From NCBI RefSeq assembly GCF_958295425.1, contig NC_081146.1, forward strand, positions 7,565,649 through 7,629,648: DNA of 64,000 bases, read 5' to 3'. This stretch comes from Solea solea. Its lineage: Eukaryota > Chordata > Actinopteri > Pleuronectiformes > Soleidae. How positions within the stretch are numbered: position 1 is the first letter of the stretch; the number at the start of each line of letters is the position of its first letter. This document shows positions 12,868-25,300 of the stretch, piece by piece. The notes under the pieces were generated by a model, which saw only the letters and a program-made list of their open reading frames with translations, ran no database searches and had not been told where the DNA came from. The position numbers and the translations under genes are program-made.

Positions 12868-13420
12868 CGTAAAACTTGTTCATGCTTTCATTACGATTCG
12901 TCTAGACTATTGTTATGCCATTTCTGCAAGGGTTAGCGAGGCCTCCCTTTACTGCCTTCAGCTTGTCCAGAATGCTGCTGCTCAGCTTTTAACAAGGACT
13001 CACAGGCGTGAGCACATCTCCCTAATTCTGGGCCTCCCTCCATTAGCTCACAGTGCATTACAAAATAGATTTTAAGATCCTTTTATTTGTGTATAAATGT
13101 CTAAAATGTAAATGACATTTGTACTGCACTTTCAAGACCATTTAGACACTAAATGCTGTGCCCTACCCCTCTGACTTGCTGCAGCCACATGTGCCTCTGC
13201 GGTCTGTCAGATCAGCTGATCAGCTGCTCTTAGTTGTGCCTAAATCACAGCTGAAGCTCAGAGGGGATTGGATTTCGCAGTTGCAGCCCCTAAGTTGTGG
13301 AATGGATTGGCATTACACATTAGTCAGGCTCCTTCCCTGTCAAACTTTTAAATCTCTTTTAGAGACTCATCTGGTCTCCTTTGCATTTTTGAGACAGTGT
13401 GAGACTGCATTTTTTTGCAT
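12868..13420 (+). mobile_element. LINE-2-like retrotransposon fragment (end of reverse transcriptase ORF)
   Basis: Broken reading frames encode the familiar C-terminal part of L2/Rex-type reverse transcriptases. Recognisable pieces are RLDYCYA, then LQLVQNAAAQLLTR, then HISLILGLPPLAHS, followed by a QNRF/DPFICV-like segment. Further on comes the Trp-containing block around 13300 and TFKSLLETHL. Stops and frameshifts interrupt it, so it is a dead 5'-truncated copy. Confidence 0.75.
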
Positions 13421-14333
13421 GAGATGTTTCTGTGTTTTATGTTATAATAATTTTTTTTAATACTACCCTGAAGCAATTTTGGTCAATGCTGTTGGTTTTT
13501 AAATGCTGGTTGCTTTATAAATTAATTGGGTTGGATCCAAACTAAAATATCTCAAACAGCATATAATGCATGACCAGTCAGTGTGTGCATGCTTTTTTTG
13601 TTGATTCTTCTCTTCTCTCTGCAGTTGTTTATTTTCAGAAATGACTTCTATGAGAAACTATAATGCTGAAAAGTAAGTGCAAGTTTTCATATGGGACCAC
13701 CCTGATACTGACATATTCATTTCAGTGCTTATAAGCAGCGATGCTTGAGCTCATGAAAAGAAGGGACTACAATACTAAAGTATTACATTTGGTTTCAAAT
13801 GCAAAGCACAAAAAACTGCACTTTCATAACAGTCTTTTTTATTTTTAGCAGACCTCATGATGTAACTGACTACTGCTGATCGAGAGCTTACTGCAATTTT
13901 AATATTGCAATTTCATGAGCTACTTCTTTTAAGTCAAGCTTCAGTTCCATAATCACTTTACACTGACATGAGATACTATTAAAAATATATAACTAACTCT
14001 ACACTTATGGCCCGCTTTATTAGGTAAACCTGTTTAACTGCCTGTTAAGTCAAATATCTAATCATCCAGTCACATGGCTGCAGCTCAACGTATTTACAGA
14101 CATGGTCAAGATCTGCAGAAGCTTAAACCGAGCTTTAGAACGAGGAAGAAAGGTGGTTTAACTATCGTTGTGTCAGACGAGCCGGTCTGGGTATTACATA
14201 AACTAGATCTAGTGGAGTATTTATACACAACCACCTCTTCTTTCTCTTTCTTTACAGCGAAAGGTCTGAAAAACAGCAAATATCCAGTGAGCATTGGTTC
14301 TCTGGGTGAAAATGCCCTTTTATGTCAGAGGTC

Positions 14334-14822
14334 CTTCATTCATTCATTCAATCTCTCCCGCTTTATCCTCCACATGAGGGTCACAGGTGAGCTAGAGCAA
14401 ATCTCAGCTGACATATGGTGAAAGGTGGGGAACACTCTGGACAGGTCACCAGTCCATCACATGACCAACACAGAGACAAACAGCCATTCACACCTGCAGC
14501 TAATTTATTTAGTCTTGTTGACCACTCAAAGCTGCTTTACACTACAGTTTTGCCATTCACCCATTCACTCACACGTTCATACAGCACGTCTATGTGCAGC
14601 ACATTTTCTATCACTCATCTTTTCATACTGTTCATACGTCAGGAGCAAAGTGGGGTTAAGTGTCTTGTCCAAGGACACATCGGCATGTAGACTAGAAGAG
14701 CCGGGAATTTAACCCACAACCTCGACTCACTCTACCACTGAGCTACCGTTGCCCATGTTCAATTAACCTGATCTGCTTATTTTTAGACTGTGGGAGAGAG
14801 AGAACCCACACTCATTAACATT
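14334..14822 (-). mobile_element. SINE copy (minus orientation) split by another repeat
   Basis: 14334-14510 is the reverse complement of the tail and mid region of the 157-540 SINE (ctttatcctccacatgaggg, acaggtcaccagtccatc). Homology to the next part of the same SINE returns at 14755-14822 (caattaacct, gactgtgggag, gagaacccaca). The intervening 14511-14754 is foreign. Confidence 0.7.
14511..14754 (-). mobile_element. Second short repeat inserted in the SINE
   Basis: The block has the widespread fish repeat motifs 'aagtgtcttgtccaaggac', 'agccgggaatttaaccc' and 'taccactgagctaccgttgc'. It sits between two halves of the split SINE. The end 'accactgagctac' looks like a tRNA-type head in reverse orientation, so it is probably itself a SINE. 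Confidence 0.55.
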
Positions 14823-15000
14823 AAGGTATGCAGAGGATCATCTATGGAAGGTAAGCAGAGCATCATCCAGGCATAAACCCTGGACGCTGCATCATTTATT
14901 TCCCAAATTGAAGCCTTTACAGTTTGTCATTGTCGATATTAAATATGATACATCGGATAATACTACACAATGTAATGAGACATTAAATAACAATGATGAA

Positions 15001-15400
15001 TTGTTTCCACGGCTGCGGCAGCGGCAGCAGCGGCAGCGGCAGCAGTAGCAGAAGCAGCGGCAGCGGTCCCTCCCTGCTCAGACATGTGTACATCGGTATA
15101 AACGGAGGCATCTCCACATGCTGGGGAGACGCTGCGCTGCGAGATTTGTGAATGAAATCCAAAGACACGCCCCCCGGGGGACGCACAGCCTATAGCGTGT
15201 GGGAAACAACATGACCACGCCCCCGAGCTGAACGCCGGCAGACCAATGACAAACCGGCCAGAGTTACTGCTGTTGCATAATTTGGCTGAAGAGCTTCACG
15301 TTTGCGCGGCGCTGGAAGATTTCCATACAGAAGCAGAGAGAGAAGATGGAGACACGCAGAGACAACTTTTGTGTCGCTGCGTGTGTGAGAATGTTAACGT
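15001..15400. promoter_or_regulatory. CpG-rich island with triplet repeat; possible orphan promoter
   Basis: An abrupt GC- and CpG-rich patch in AT-rich DNA. It begins with an imperfect (GGCAGC)/(CAG) repeat at 15012-15066, followed by GC-box-like sequences (acacgccccccgg, ccacgcccccgag) and a CCAAT near 15242. No coding exon is evident. It may be a promoter or enhancer for an unannotated transcript or for ca14, 4 kb downstream. Confidence 0.35.
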
Positions 15401-16285
15401 CACATGTTTACCACAACTGAAGCTATATATTCACAGGAAGAAGATTATGTTTACAATAAGGTTACACATGAAACAGTAACCACCCATGAGCCGATTGATA
15501 ATTAAAGGGAAATGCAAATTTAGGACGTTTATGTTTGTAATAAAAAAGAGTAGCGTACTATTCCTGTGAGGGAAACAACTCTTCTAGAATTCTCCATCAT
15601 GTGCAGTACGTGATGTAACGTGTGCAGTTTTATTTTACTGTTTCCACTTGATCCTGGGCTCCATGATGTGATGTGATGTGGTGTAATCCAGACCAAAAGG
15701 CTTCGGGCTGCAGTGATTTTCACTGATTTTTTCCCCCTGAAAACACAATTTAGATCATTAAATCATTGATTAAAAATGGAAATGCATCAAATCCTGGCAT
15801 CAACTGGCAGTGATGGAAACATATTCATGGACTTGTGTGTTGTTTTCATTTGCTCCATCATGATTACATTTATTCACCATGTCACCCACACTTTCTCATC
15901 AAATTTATTCCGTTATTTATCATCCACATCCACGTGCATGTTTCCTTGTGAATTTTATGCTGTGGGGTGGAATTCAGCCCACACCATGTCACGGAGGGAG
16001 GGCTCCCCCTTGTGTTCAGAAGGAAATACGTCAATAGAATTGTGTGAGCACAGTGTGCAGTTTGTTTCGCCCCTTTAATAGAGACACGCTGTACATTTTA
16101 AACACACAGACATATTCAGTCTTTGGCTCAGACTACAAACACGTATATAAAAATAAATTATTCTCTTTACACAGAATGATGTAAGTTTATGTAACGCTCA
16201 CACAGAGTGTAGTCAGTGTGGGTGATATGGAGAACTGGAGATTACAGACCTTTTTATTATTCATTATAAGTATTCAAATTTGGGA

Positions 16286-16497
16286 AAACCATGGCCAAGT
16301 GGAAAGGGAACTTGGCTTGTAACTGGAGGGTTGCCGGTTTCCCACCAGGTCAAAAGGGTCTGAGTACCCAACCCTCATTGCTCCCCGGGCCTTGCTCAGT
16401 GGCCACTGCTCCTAATTCTGGGTAGATTTCTCGTAGAGGATGGGTTAAATGCAGATAAGGAATTTCCCCTGCGGGGCTGATGAAAGAGTAATTTATA
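16286..16497 (+). mobile_element. tRNA-derived SINE of a different family
   Basis: The copy runs from 'ggccaagtggaaagggaac' through 'gagtacccaaccctcattg', 'ctgctcctaattctgggta' and 'gatgggttaaatgcag' to 'cccctgcggggctgatgaa'. This is a recognisable teleost SINE body and 3' end. The tRNA-like head is degenerate. No target duplication was identified. Confidence 0.65.
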
Positions 16498-16967
16498 ATT
16501 GATTTACTTATGCTACAGTGAGCACCACAGTCAGTACCTGGAAACTAGGAAACATCCTGGTTTGAATCCTACAGTACAATCATAAAGCTGATCCTTTATA
16601 TTCCTGTGGCATGATCCAGGTTTCTGATTGTGTGTGCTGCTGTGCCTTTTTTTATTTTTTTTATTTTTATTTTTTTATCATCTCTAACCCTTTTATCATC
16701 TCTTCTTCCAACAGAAGAATTGTCAGAAATCTGGACGAGGTGTTTACATGCCACATTATCCAGGACAAATAAAATCTCCTAAATGTTATAACTGAGCCTT
16801 GAAAACTAAAGATTTATAGACAAAGCAATTAACGGATTTGGCAAAAAAAAAAAAAAAAAACTTATTTTTTTACGATTTATGGTATCATTCATGTAGTAGT
16901 GTCACATGAAATATATTACACTTCAAATATATACTCTATTACTGTCACACAATAAGTATCATCTAGA

Positions 16968-17494
16968 ACCATGGTTCCCAACCTGGGGTCCAAGCCCCCC
17001 TTAGCGGGGCGCAAGAGATCACATGGGGGGGCGCAGAGCTTTGACTGCTCTGAGTTTGTGAGGTTAATGTAATTATATTTGTGCATCCCAATCAGACAAT
17101 CTACTGGATAATTAGAAGTCAGTATCACCCAAATAAAAACTATAATTTTCTCAATTTTTTAAGCTATTTATCACCAACACTTGATCACGTTCCTGTTGTG
17201 TGAAAAACGTCAAAGTACGGAAGACTCACCGGGATCAAAAAAAAGAAAACAAGGCAATACCTTGGTTTTGATTTAATGGAAGCACAGGACATTTTTATCT
17301 ATACACACTGTGAGAATAGGAACACAAACCTACAACTGCTGTGTATTTTTGCATATGAACTTCAGTTTGAAGTTCATATCTATTCAGTTTGTTTGTGTGT
17401 GGCCCTGGACAAGGGTTTGGGTCGGGGGGGGGCCTGGTTTGTCCTGGACACAAGCAAGGGGGGGCTTGAAGGAAAAAAGGTTGGGAACCAATGA
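16968..17494. mobile_element. hAT-like MITE
   Basis: Terminal inverted repeats: ATGGTTCCCAACCT at the left, and AGGTTGGGAACCAAT near 17479-17494 at the right. Flanks ATCTAGAA / ATCTACAA are an imperfect 8-bp target duplication, the length typical of hAT elements. No transposase is encoded. Inside lies a perfect 12-bp inverted repeat (atatgaacttca, near 17352-17379) with a 3-base loop. Confidence 0.65.
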
Positions 17495-19370
17495 TCTACA
17501 ATACTTTAGCTATCCCCAAAGGACAATTTAAAGGCAAAAACCCAGCCAAATCTTTCAGTTTGTTTGATTTACAGTCAGTTTAGTCATAGAGTCATAGAGA
17601 ACATAAGTGATATCATGACTAATTTGTCCTGCCTTTCTGAGGAACTGTTCAGATTGAAGCTGCATGAGAGATCTTCGTGTTTGGCCACTCATTTTCAAAC
17701 CAAGGTCAACAACACCTTGCAGCTGATTCTTGTTCTTTTGGCAGTAGGATATAACGTTGCATATACATGAGTAGGTTAAATACTTTTAATAAAAGGAAAA
17801 TAAAATGTTAATGTTTGTTTGCATATTTGTTTCCTGTGGGACGTGAATATAAAGAATGTAAACAGAGAAACCAGCCCACACATTACCTTGTTGCAGACTC
17901 TATCATTTGTGCTTCCCATCCTGAGGGTCACGCCCAACAAGTCACTTATGTGGACATGAAACAGAGGCTCGCCACATGAATCACAAGCTGCGGCAAATGT
18001 TTACATAACAATATATAAACTTATAATGTAAACGTTTGATTTACAAGCCTTTTATATGGGCACCAATGTTCTAAAGATGACACACTATCATGACCCAGTT
18101 CACAATAGAAATCATGACAAGAGCAAATGTGTGCATAATGGGCCGTTTCTGACATTTCTTACTGTCATTTCTAATGTTATTTTAAATAGGCTGAACAAGA
18201 CAGTTCCATATGCATGTGATATGAAATTAATCATGAGTCAATGGCTGGAAACAATTCAAATGTGTTAATATTTCTTAACCAACACAGTCTCTGTGAGTGT
18301 AGATATATGAACTGCAACTGAATTATATACAGTACAAGCCACACAGTTACAAGAACAAGTGCAACACTATAAATTAGGCCTGAACGCTTTGGATAAAAAT
18401 AACTAATAGTGATTTTTCAAACATTTATTATGACTGCGATTTGATTTGCAGCATTTCCTAAGTTGATCTTCAATTTAATATTCACTTACAGTTTATAAAT
18501 CTGCCTACTCCTTATTTTATGACAAGACAAGACATAAATGTGTTGTCATTGTAAATGTTGCACATGTTTGTTTGAAAAACAAAACAAAAAAACCCAATGT
18601 TTTTTGTTATATTATAATACTTTTTGCATTTAATGTAGTACTCAGTGACTAATCAATGAGTTGTTGCAGCCCTAAGAATAAAAAGCTGAATCATTACATT
18701 GTAGCTTTTGGGAATTGCTTACCACATTTTTTTCTTCAAATTGTGATTTTAAGGCAAATATGATATGTTATTTTATTATATATTATTAGTGGCATTTTAC
18801 ATATTTTGTTTTTAGGAAACATGCTCACACATCAGAGCCATGCAGCACTTGGAGAAAAAAAAGGCTCAGTATTCAACATCTTCTTTTCATGCTGAGGATA
18901 AAATAGATCAGATGAAGTTCGCTGTCAAACTGATGCAGCCTCCTCTCTTCTCCTCTGTTCTCCTCTCCTCTCCTCTCTCTCACCCAGCTGACTAATGCCA
19001 CACTTGTTTTAGAAAGTTTAGCGAGTCTGTCACCTCTTTTCAGAATCCCACATTTCTACTTGGTAACCAACGCTGAATTAATTCTCACTCACTGGTCTGT
19101 TTGCAGTCTCGTCTCCTCTCTGATCTCGTCTCTCTCTTTTCCTTTCACACCTTCTTTTTTTCCTCTTCCTCTGTCTCATGCTCTGGAGCACGTTACATCC
19201 ACACTGTGGCTGTTGACCAGAGCAGAGGCAGGTGGGAACGCGGGACATACTTCAGCCCCCACCTTCTGTCTCTCTCTCTCTCTCGCTCCCACCTTCTCTC
19301 TCTCTCTCTCTCTCTCCCCATTTCTCTGTCCTCTTTTATTCATTCCTGTGCATGGGCAAGGGGGACTAAG
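17495..19370. other. Upstream region of ca14; no gene seen
   Basis: AT-rich DNA without supported exons. Pyrimidine-rich CT tracts at about 18940-18985 and 19260-19320 precede the ca14 start codon and probably cover its promoter and 5' UTR. No clear TATA box was identified. Confidence 0.45.
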
Positions 19371-22300
19371 ATGGACTCTTTGGGTCTTTTCATCCTTCTG
19401 CTGCTTCTGTGTTTCCAGGGGACAGCTGCTTCTGATGCCAGTAAGATTTCTATTAACATAACAATCAGCATCATGCAAGTTTACATGTTTTGATGTTGGT
19501 GTAGCAGACTGTTTTGGGTGCTTCAGTGTGAGCTGTAGTAAAAAGAAATAATCAGATGTAAGCAGTATTTGATGAGTGACTACAAGTTATGAGTTTACTA
19601 CATGTTTTCAACGGTAGATGTGAAGAGAGGGAGACATGGAGTTAAGAGAAATATGAGTTAGTGTTTGCTTCAGATCACACAAAGAACTATGGATGAACAT
19701 AAAAGTGGATAAAAGGATTTTTTTTTCTTTCATTTTTTCCCAGACAAAAGTCCCTGGACCTACACTGGTAAGTTCAACTCTTTAGTTAATATATTGTAAT
19801 ATTATTGTATTTTGAAATAGTTTGGAAAATAATACTCTACATGTTGTAACATGTTGGTATATCAAATGATAAATGATCAAAAATCCTACATGCATGGAGA
19901 AAATTTAGCAAAATTGATTTGTTTTCCATTTTACAATTCAGTGTGAGCAGCTTAAGTTAAATACAGCAGTCATTTTCAGAGAGTGGGTTGAATTTTAACA
20001 CGAGACATAGTAAATGACACACATAGAATGCACTTTTGATTGATTCACCAACATATATCTATTGTACATGGCTAGTTTACATGTTCAAAATGACAAAAAA
20101 AAGTAGCCAAATGTTATAGTTGTGCCCAAGTTTGCTCTTGATGTCATGACTTATTTTGTGAGGTTGCTGTGGTTAGAGGTCCTTGTATAAAACGTTTGGG
20201 AAACACTGGAATAGAGGAGAAGTTGCACTTATGGATAAGATTTGTACATTTTCCCCATGTACCTCATTCTCCTCTCCGTCCCTCTTTTGTCAGTGCTAGT
20301 TACTGTTCGGCAGGCTGACATTAGCACAGCAGTAAAGAAGAGATGATGAATGGTTAGGAGGGAGACAGAGAGGAAGAAGGCTTGGTAGAGGCTTAGTGGA
20401 GGGAGGCAGGTGCATGAGGATGAAGGCTGAGTGTTGCTGGACAGAGAGAGGGAGATGGGACGGGATGAAGCAAAAGCATACCAAATTGTGCCCTGTATTG
20501 TTGCAGTGCACAAAAAAAACTGTGTGTTTATTGTTCCGTGGAAGCACACTGGCTGCCTCTGCCATGGACAATGACACTGTGTGAATGAATGGGCCACACA
20601 GACAACGTCCACTCTGCGTGTATTCAGGAGCCCAACACCAATGTACAGCAGTATATACATACAGAAAATACACAGCAAACTGTAGAGGCTGTGCCCGGAG
20701 CCAACGGCATCCTATACACAGTCTGTTTGAATGTTTGCTATAATAGACAAGAGGAAAGTGTACAGCGTGATACAGTATGAGTGTGATCATAGAGCGATCG
20801 CTTTGTCCTTAGTGCCTCTCTCTTTCTTTCTGAACGCTAAATTGTATTTTACAAAATAAATATCAGCTCAAAAATCATAGGACTTCCTTTTTACAGAACC
20901 TCTACTACGACGTGTCTGTGTTATTGTTGTGTTTGAAAGTCTGAATATGAACCATTATCATCTTAAACTCAATGAAAGATGTACATGGTGAAAGGATTAC
21001 GCTCTTTTTGCTGTGACCGTTCTGTGCGGTTATTTGTAATATTGTCATCTCTGGTGCTTTGAGTGGCCAACAGGTCCAAAAATGATCCCTATATCTTTAA
21101 TTTGAACTTTTTTTAATTTCTGCAATGTTAGGTCAAGTTAGGTTCAACTTTAACAATAATTTAAATTGAGTTCTACTTACAGACAATTGATCAGGACTCC
21201 CCTGGAAGTAGAGATATTGTATCTCAATGGGACCTAAAAAAAAAAAAGGATAAATACAATTGTTAATATTTAACTTAAATAATTTATTTATATAACAAAA
21301 ATATGGCCAGAATATCCCTAACTCGGCCTTTCGTTTCTATGCTGATGACGCTGTCATTTACTCCTCTGCACTCACTCCTGCTGAGGCCTTTGAGCATCTA
21401 CACACCATGCTTTTGATAGAATAGAGGAACAGCTTAGTCATTTGCAACCTCTTCTAAATGCAGACAGAAATGACGTCCTTTATCACATTATCACAGAAAC
21501 AGCAAGGTCAGCATTGTTGGAGAAAACTGTAACGAGATATGTTCAACAGACCGAGCTGGTGTCTACATTTAAATAGCACTTGAAGGTGCACATTCAATGT
21601 GTTGTAAAAAAACACACACAAAAAATTTTTTAACACAAACAAGTCTGGATTTTCTTGCTTGTTTTTAAACGTTTCATCTGTTATTGACTTTGCAGATGTG
21701 CTGAATGTGGACATCACGCTGTAGTGTGTAGTGTGTGCCACAGGGAACTGACTGAGTGTCATCATTATGTGTTCATCACCTCAGTCAGGGGTATATAAGT
21801 TTATCTACAAAATCACATTGGGCAAATTCCCTTTCTGTGTGATTGTGACATTGTGTGATTTGTTGTTTTGTAAAGTTTGAACTCTGAACATCTTTGACGC
21901 TCTGGTGCCGAATTTGGATACAAGGTTGTTTGTGTGCAAGTGTTTTATACGAGCCAGTTTTAATGTTTATTTAAGTCAGGGATCCCAAACTCAAATGATC
22001 TCTGGGACAATGAGTGTCTAGTTTGGTCAGTAGGTGACATATAGGAAAAATATATCCAAATAATAATATTTTATGAGGATATTTCACTGAATTCCAAACT
22101 AATTTAGATATGGAACGACAAATAGTTTACAATATAAACATATTTATGATGCAAAATGAATCTATTGATTAAAAACAAAAAGAAACAAAAAAACAGAAAT
22201 AACTCATGACTTGATATTAAGTGGTGAAATCTCTGATTTAAGTGCTCAGACTTTTACTATAACCATGCTGCTGCTGCTTTCTTGGCCAAGAGTTATGTGA

Positions 22301-25300
22301 GCTCAGTGGGATTAACCTGGTTCAATAAAGGCTACAAAAATATAAATGAATCAATTAACTATTTAATAATTTAACTGCACTTGGTACAAATTATTTCTTG
22401 TAGACATGTTGTGCATTCTTAGTCTAAAAGTTTAAGTTAGAACAGTGGATGAGACAGATCATTCATGTCAGGAGCTTTTTCTGATGAGCAGCATCACTGA
22501 GCTGCACCTGTGGTTTCCCTATGATTTAGTTCACAGTCTTAACCCTGAGAACATTTGTCCATTACTGTGACAAATGGTATATACAAAGGCGATAAGAATG
22601 TGCAATATAGAGTGTCTTGTATCCTTTTTTTCTGCACAATCTAGGCAATCTGATGAAAAAGATTTTCTATAGAAACACACCAAGCAAAATTTTTTTGATT
22701 TGTTTGAATACTTTGAAATCTGGAAATATGTCACAGTTCATATCTCGCTTGGCTCTTTTTTTATGAACAAAAATAAAATAAAAACGGTCTCTTTTATGAC
22801 ATCTCTAAACTTTCCGCTACTCCCATAACTTTGACTCAACAACACATACCAAGACAAAAAAAATGTATTTTGTAAAGCCTGAAGATGTGACCTATAAACA
22901 TGGCATAATCTTTGCCTCACGCTTTAAAAAAAAACATAATCTGTATTATCTGTAAAATGAAGATGACTAATTCCAAAGCAAAAGTGCGACCCGTTGTCAG
23001 TCCACACAGTGCTTCAGAGAGGGAGAGTACATGTACGTGAGGCATGCCGTGTGACATGGCATTGCATGATGTGGCTGGTACTGAGCTGTTAGCTCAAGTG
23101 GAAAGCTTTTTTTTTTGATCTGCAACAACATATTGTTGGTCTAACATTCCCATCATTGTCCTCTTCATGCTCTGAGTGAGTGAATCAGTGTGTGCATGTG
23201 TGTGTCAGCAGCAAGCTACAAGAGGTACGGCATGCACACACCGGGTCAAAATCTTCGGCCTCCGGTTGCCATGGAGACCTCCATGACGACCAATAGTAGG
23301 GCAGCGGGACAGGACTTTTGAAGTTGAGTCACAGTGTGGGGGGCTTTGCTGTGGAAAAGAGTGAGTTTGGGGCTAGAGAGAACGGGTGAGAAGTGTGAGG
23401 TCGGGGATTTGCAGGCACATGGAGAGGTGAAGTCACTCATGAACATTTGTGTGACAAGTTAAAATGACTGTCTGTACTATATCATCATCATCTTTACATA
23501 CATGTTTTTCCTGATTGAAACCAGCAAAAATGATGAACTAACATTAGTTGACATTATATTTTCCAGTAAAAAGCGACTTTAACTAATTTAATTTGATCAC
23601 TTACTGTTAAAAGGAATGGAAGCCATTGATCGGAAGATGGAATCTCAAGTTTAACAAAGTTTTAATCCTGTAAAATGGAGCAGTCACTGCGTTTGAATGT
23701 CACAGAGAAGTGCTCAGAATATTATATATTATAATATTATAATATCTGGTCTCCTTTTATCCTCCTCTCCAACACTGACAATAATAAACCCTGTGGACGT
23801 CTATTTCCCCATAGTTAATTCTCACATTTACACAGTATACTTTCCCATCACATGATAATTGTGCAAGCATGCAAACAGGTCACATAATAGAGGAGAGGAT
23901 CTACTGGTTATACAGCAGTGAAGTGTAAGTTCAACAAAAGATAAAGAATCAAATGGAAATCTTTTATAACACTTAGGGTCCATAACCTCTAATGTTGACA
24001 GCTGATTTCTTTTTTGGTGGCATAAGAGAAAACGTGTAGGCATGGCCTAAATGACATGTGTGCTAAGTATTACAGGCAAGAGAGAACGGGGAAGACAAAA
24101 AGATTTGCCTGTGTGCTTTAGGTTTGGCCCTAAAAACCCACTCTCTCATCTCTCTCTCGTTTCCGCAATATTTCTGCTCGGCTGTGATGCGTTCACTGAT
24201 GCTCGTAAAATCCTCCCACTTTTCGCTCTTGCTCTCCTCTCACAGCATTTGCGCACACAAGATTTTAAGCTACAGAGCAATGTCTTTATACCCTATATTC
24301 TTGTTAAGATGTTCTCCAGACTCCGCTTGTTTGGAGCCTGAAAGCCGTCAATTCTGAGATTACTACCTTTATTTTAGGGTTGGTTTTCAGGCCCACAGTT
24401 GTTAATAAGAATAAGGCAATCCACAGGAAAACAAATATATATTTAAAACTTTTTTGATACAAAAACACACACATCAGTATTCCTAAAATGTAAATTAGCT
24501 ACGGGAATTAAGACTAGTTTTAATATCTTACAAAATAAATAAATAACTGCAGTGGCATGAAAAAGGGACGTTTTAAGAATAGTATCACAATGTATTCTGT
24601 TTTTTTTGTAAAGAAAACAGGTTTCAACATCCTTTCAGACTTTTTCAGGTTACAAAAACATTTTATTATTTGGATGTGTTCTAATGACTAAACTATTATA
24701 TTTTTACATTACTCACAAGCCTGTTGACTTCAGAGCTTCACCAGGTTGTGGTTGTCCTTTGATGACATTATCTATTTCATTAAAGCACCAAATTCTGACA
24801 TTAGTCATCATAACTTATATTTGAGTGAAATTGAATCGTGGGGGACAAATGTCTCTTGAATTAAGGTTTTATTCTGGACTGTGTTTAATGTTTTAATGTT
24901 GGTAAAGATCCTCGACACAATGCTGGGACTCAAAACACAACATTGAGGAATAACTGTCCTGCACAATTAGCAACTGCAGGACTCAGAGTCGGTGAGCTGT
25001 GTGATTGGGTGACATCATTTCTTTTCTGTTTATTCTCTGGTCAAAGGCTCGGTGGGTCAGTCGCAGTGGTCCGAGTATTTCCCAGACTGTGGTGGAACAT
25101 CTCAATCCCCTATTGATGTGGTAACCACCCAGACTAAATATGACCCCACTCTGAGTCCTCTGACCCCACTGGGTTACAATCAACACGGCAGCAAACCCTT
25201 CACTCTGCACAATACCGGACACACAGGTAACTATAGCAGCTGCTAATGTGACCAATCCAAGCAGCTTTATGTTTATACTGCACCTTCCTCAACATGACCT

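Larger units (their letters stand above)
14011..14880 (+). mobile_element. Tc1/mariner-like transposon remnant, interrupted by a SINE
   Basis: 14011-14330 resembles the left part of a common fish Tc1-like element: 'tttattaggtaaacctg', 'cacatggctgcagctcaac', 'catggtcaagatctgcag', then a decayed transposase N-terminus. Similarity seems to resume near 14823 (ggtatgcagaggatcatc) after the inserted repeats at 14334-14822. The frame is broken and the right end was not found. Confidence 0.6.

Noticed and set aside
15246..15479. 77-residue open frame in the CpG-rich patch
   Set aside because: No homology recognised, no splice partners, and it could be chance in GC-rich DNA.
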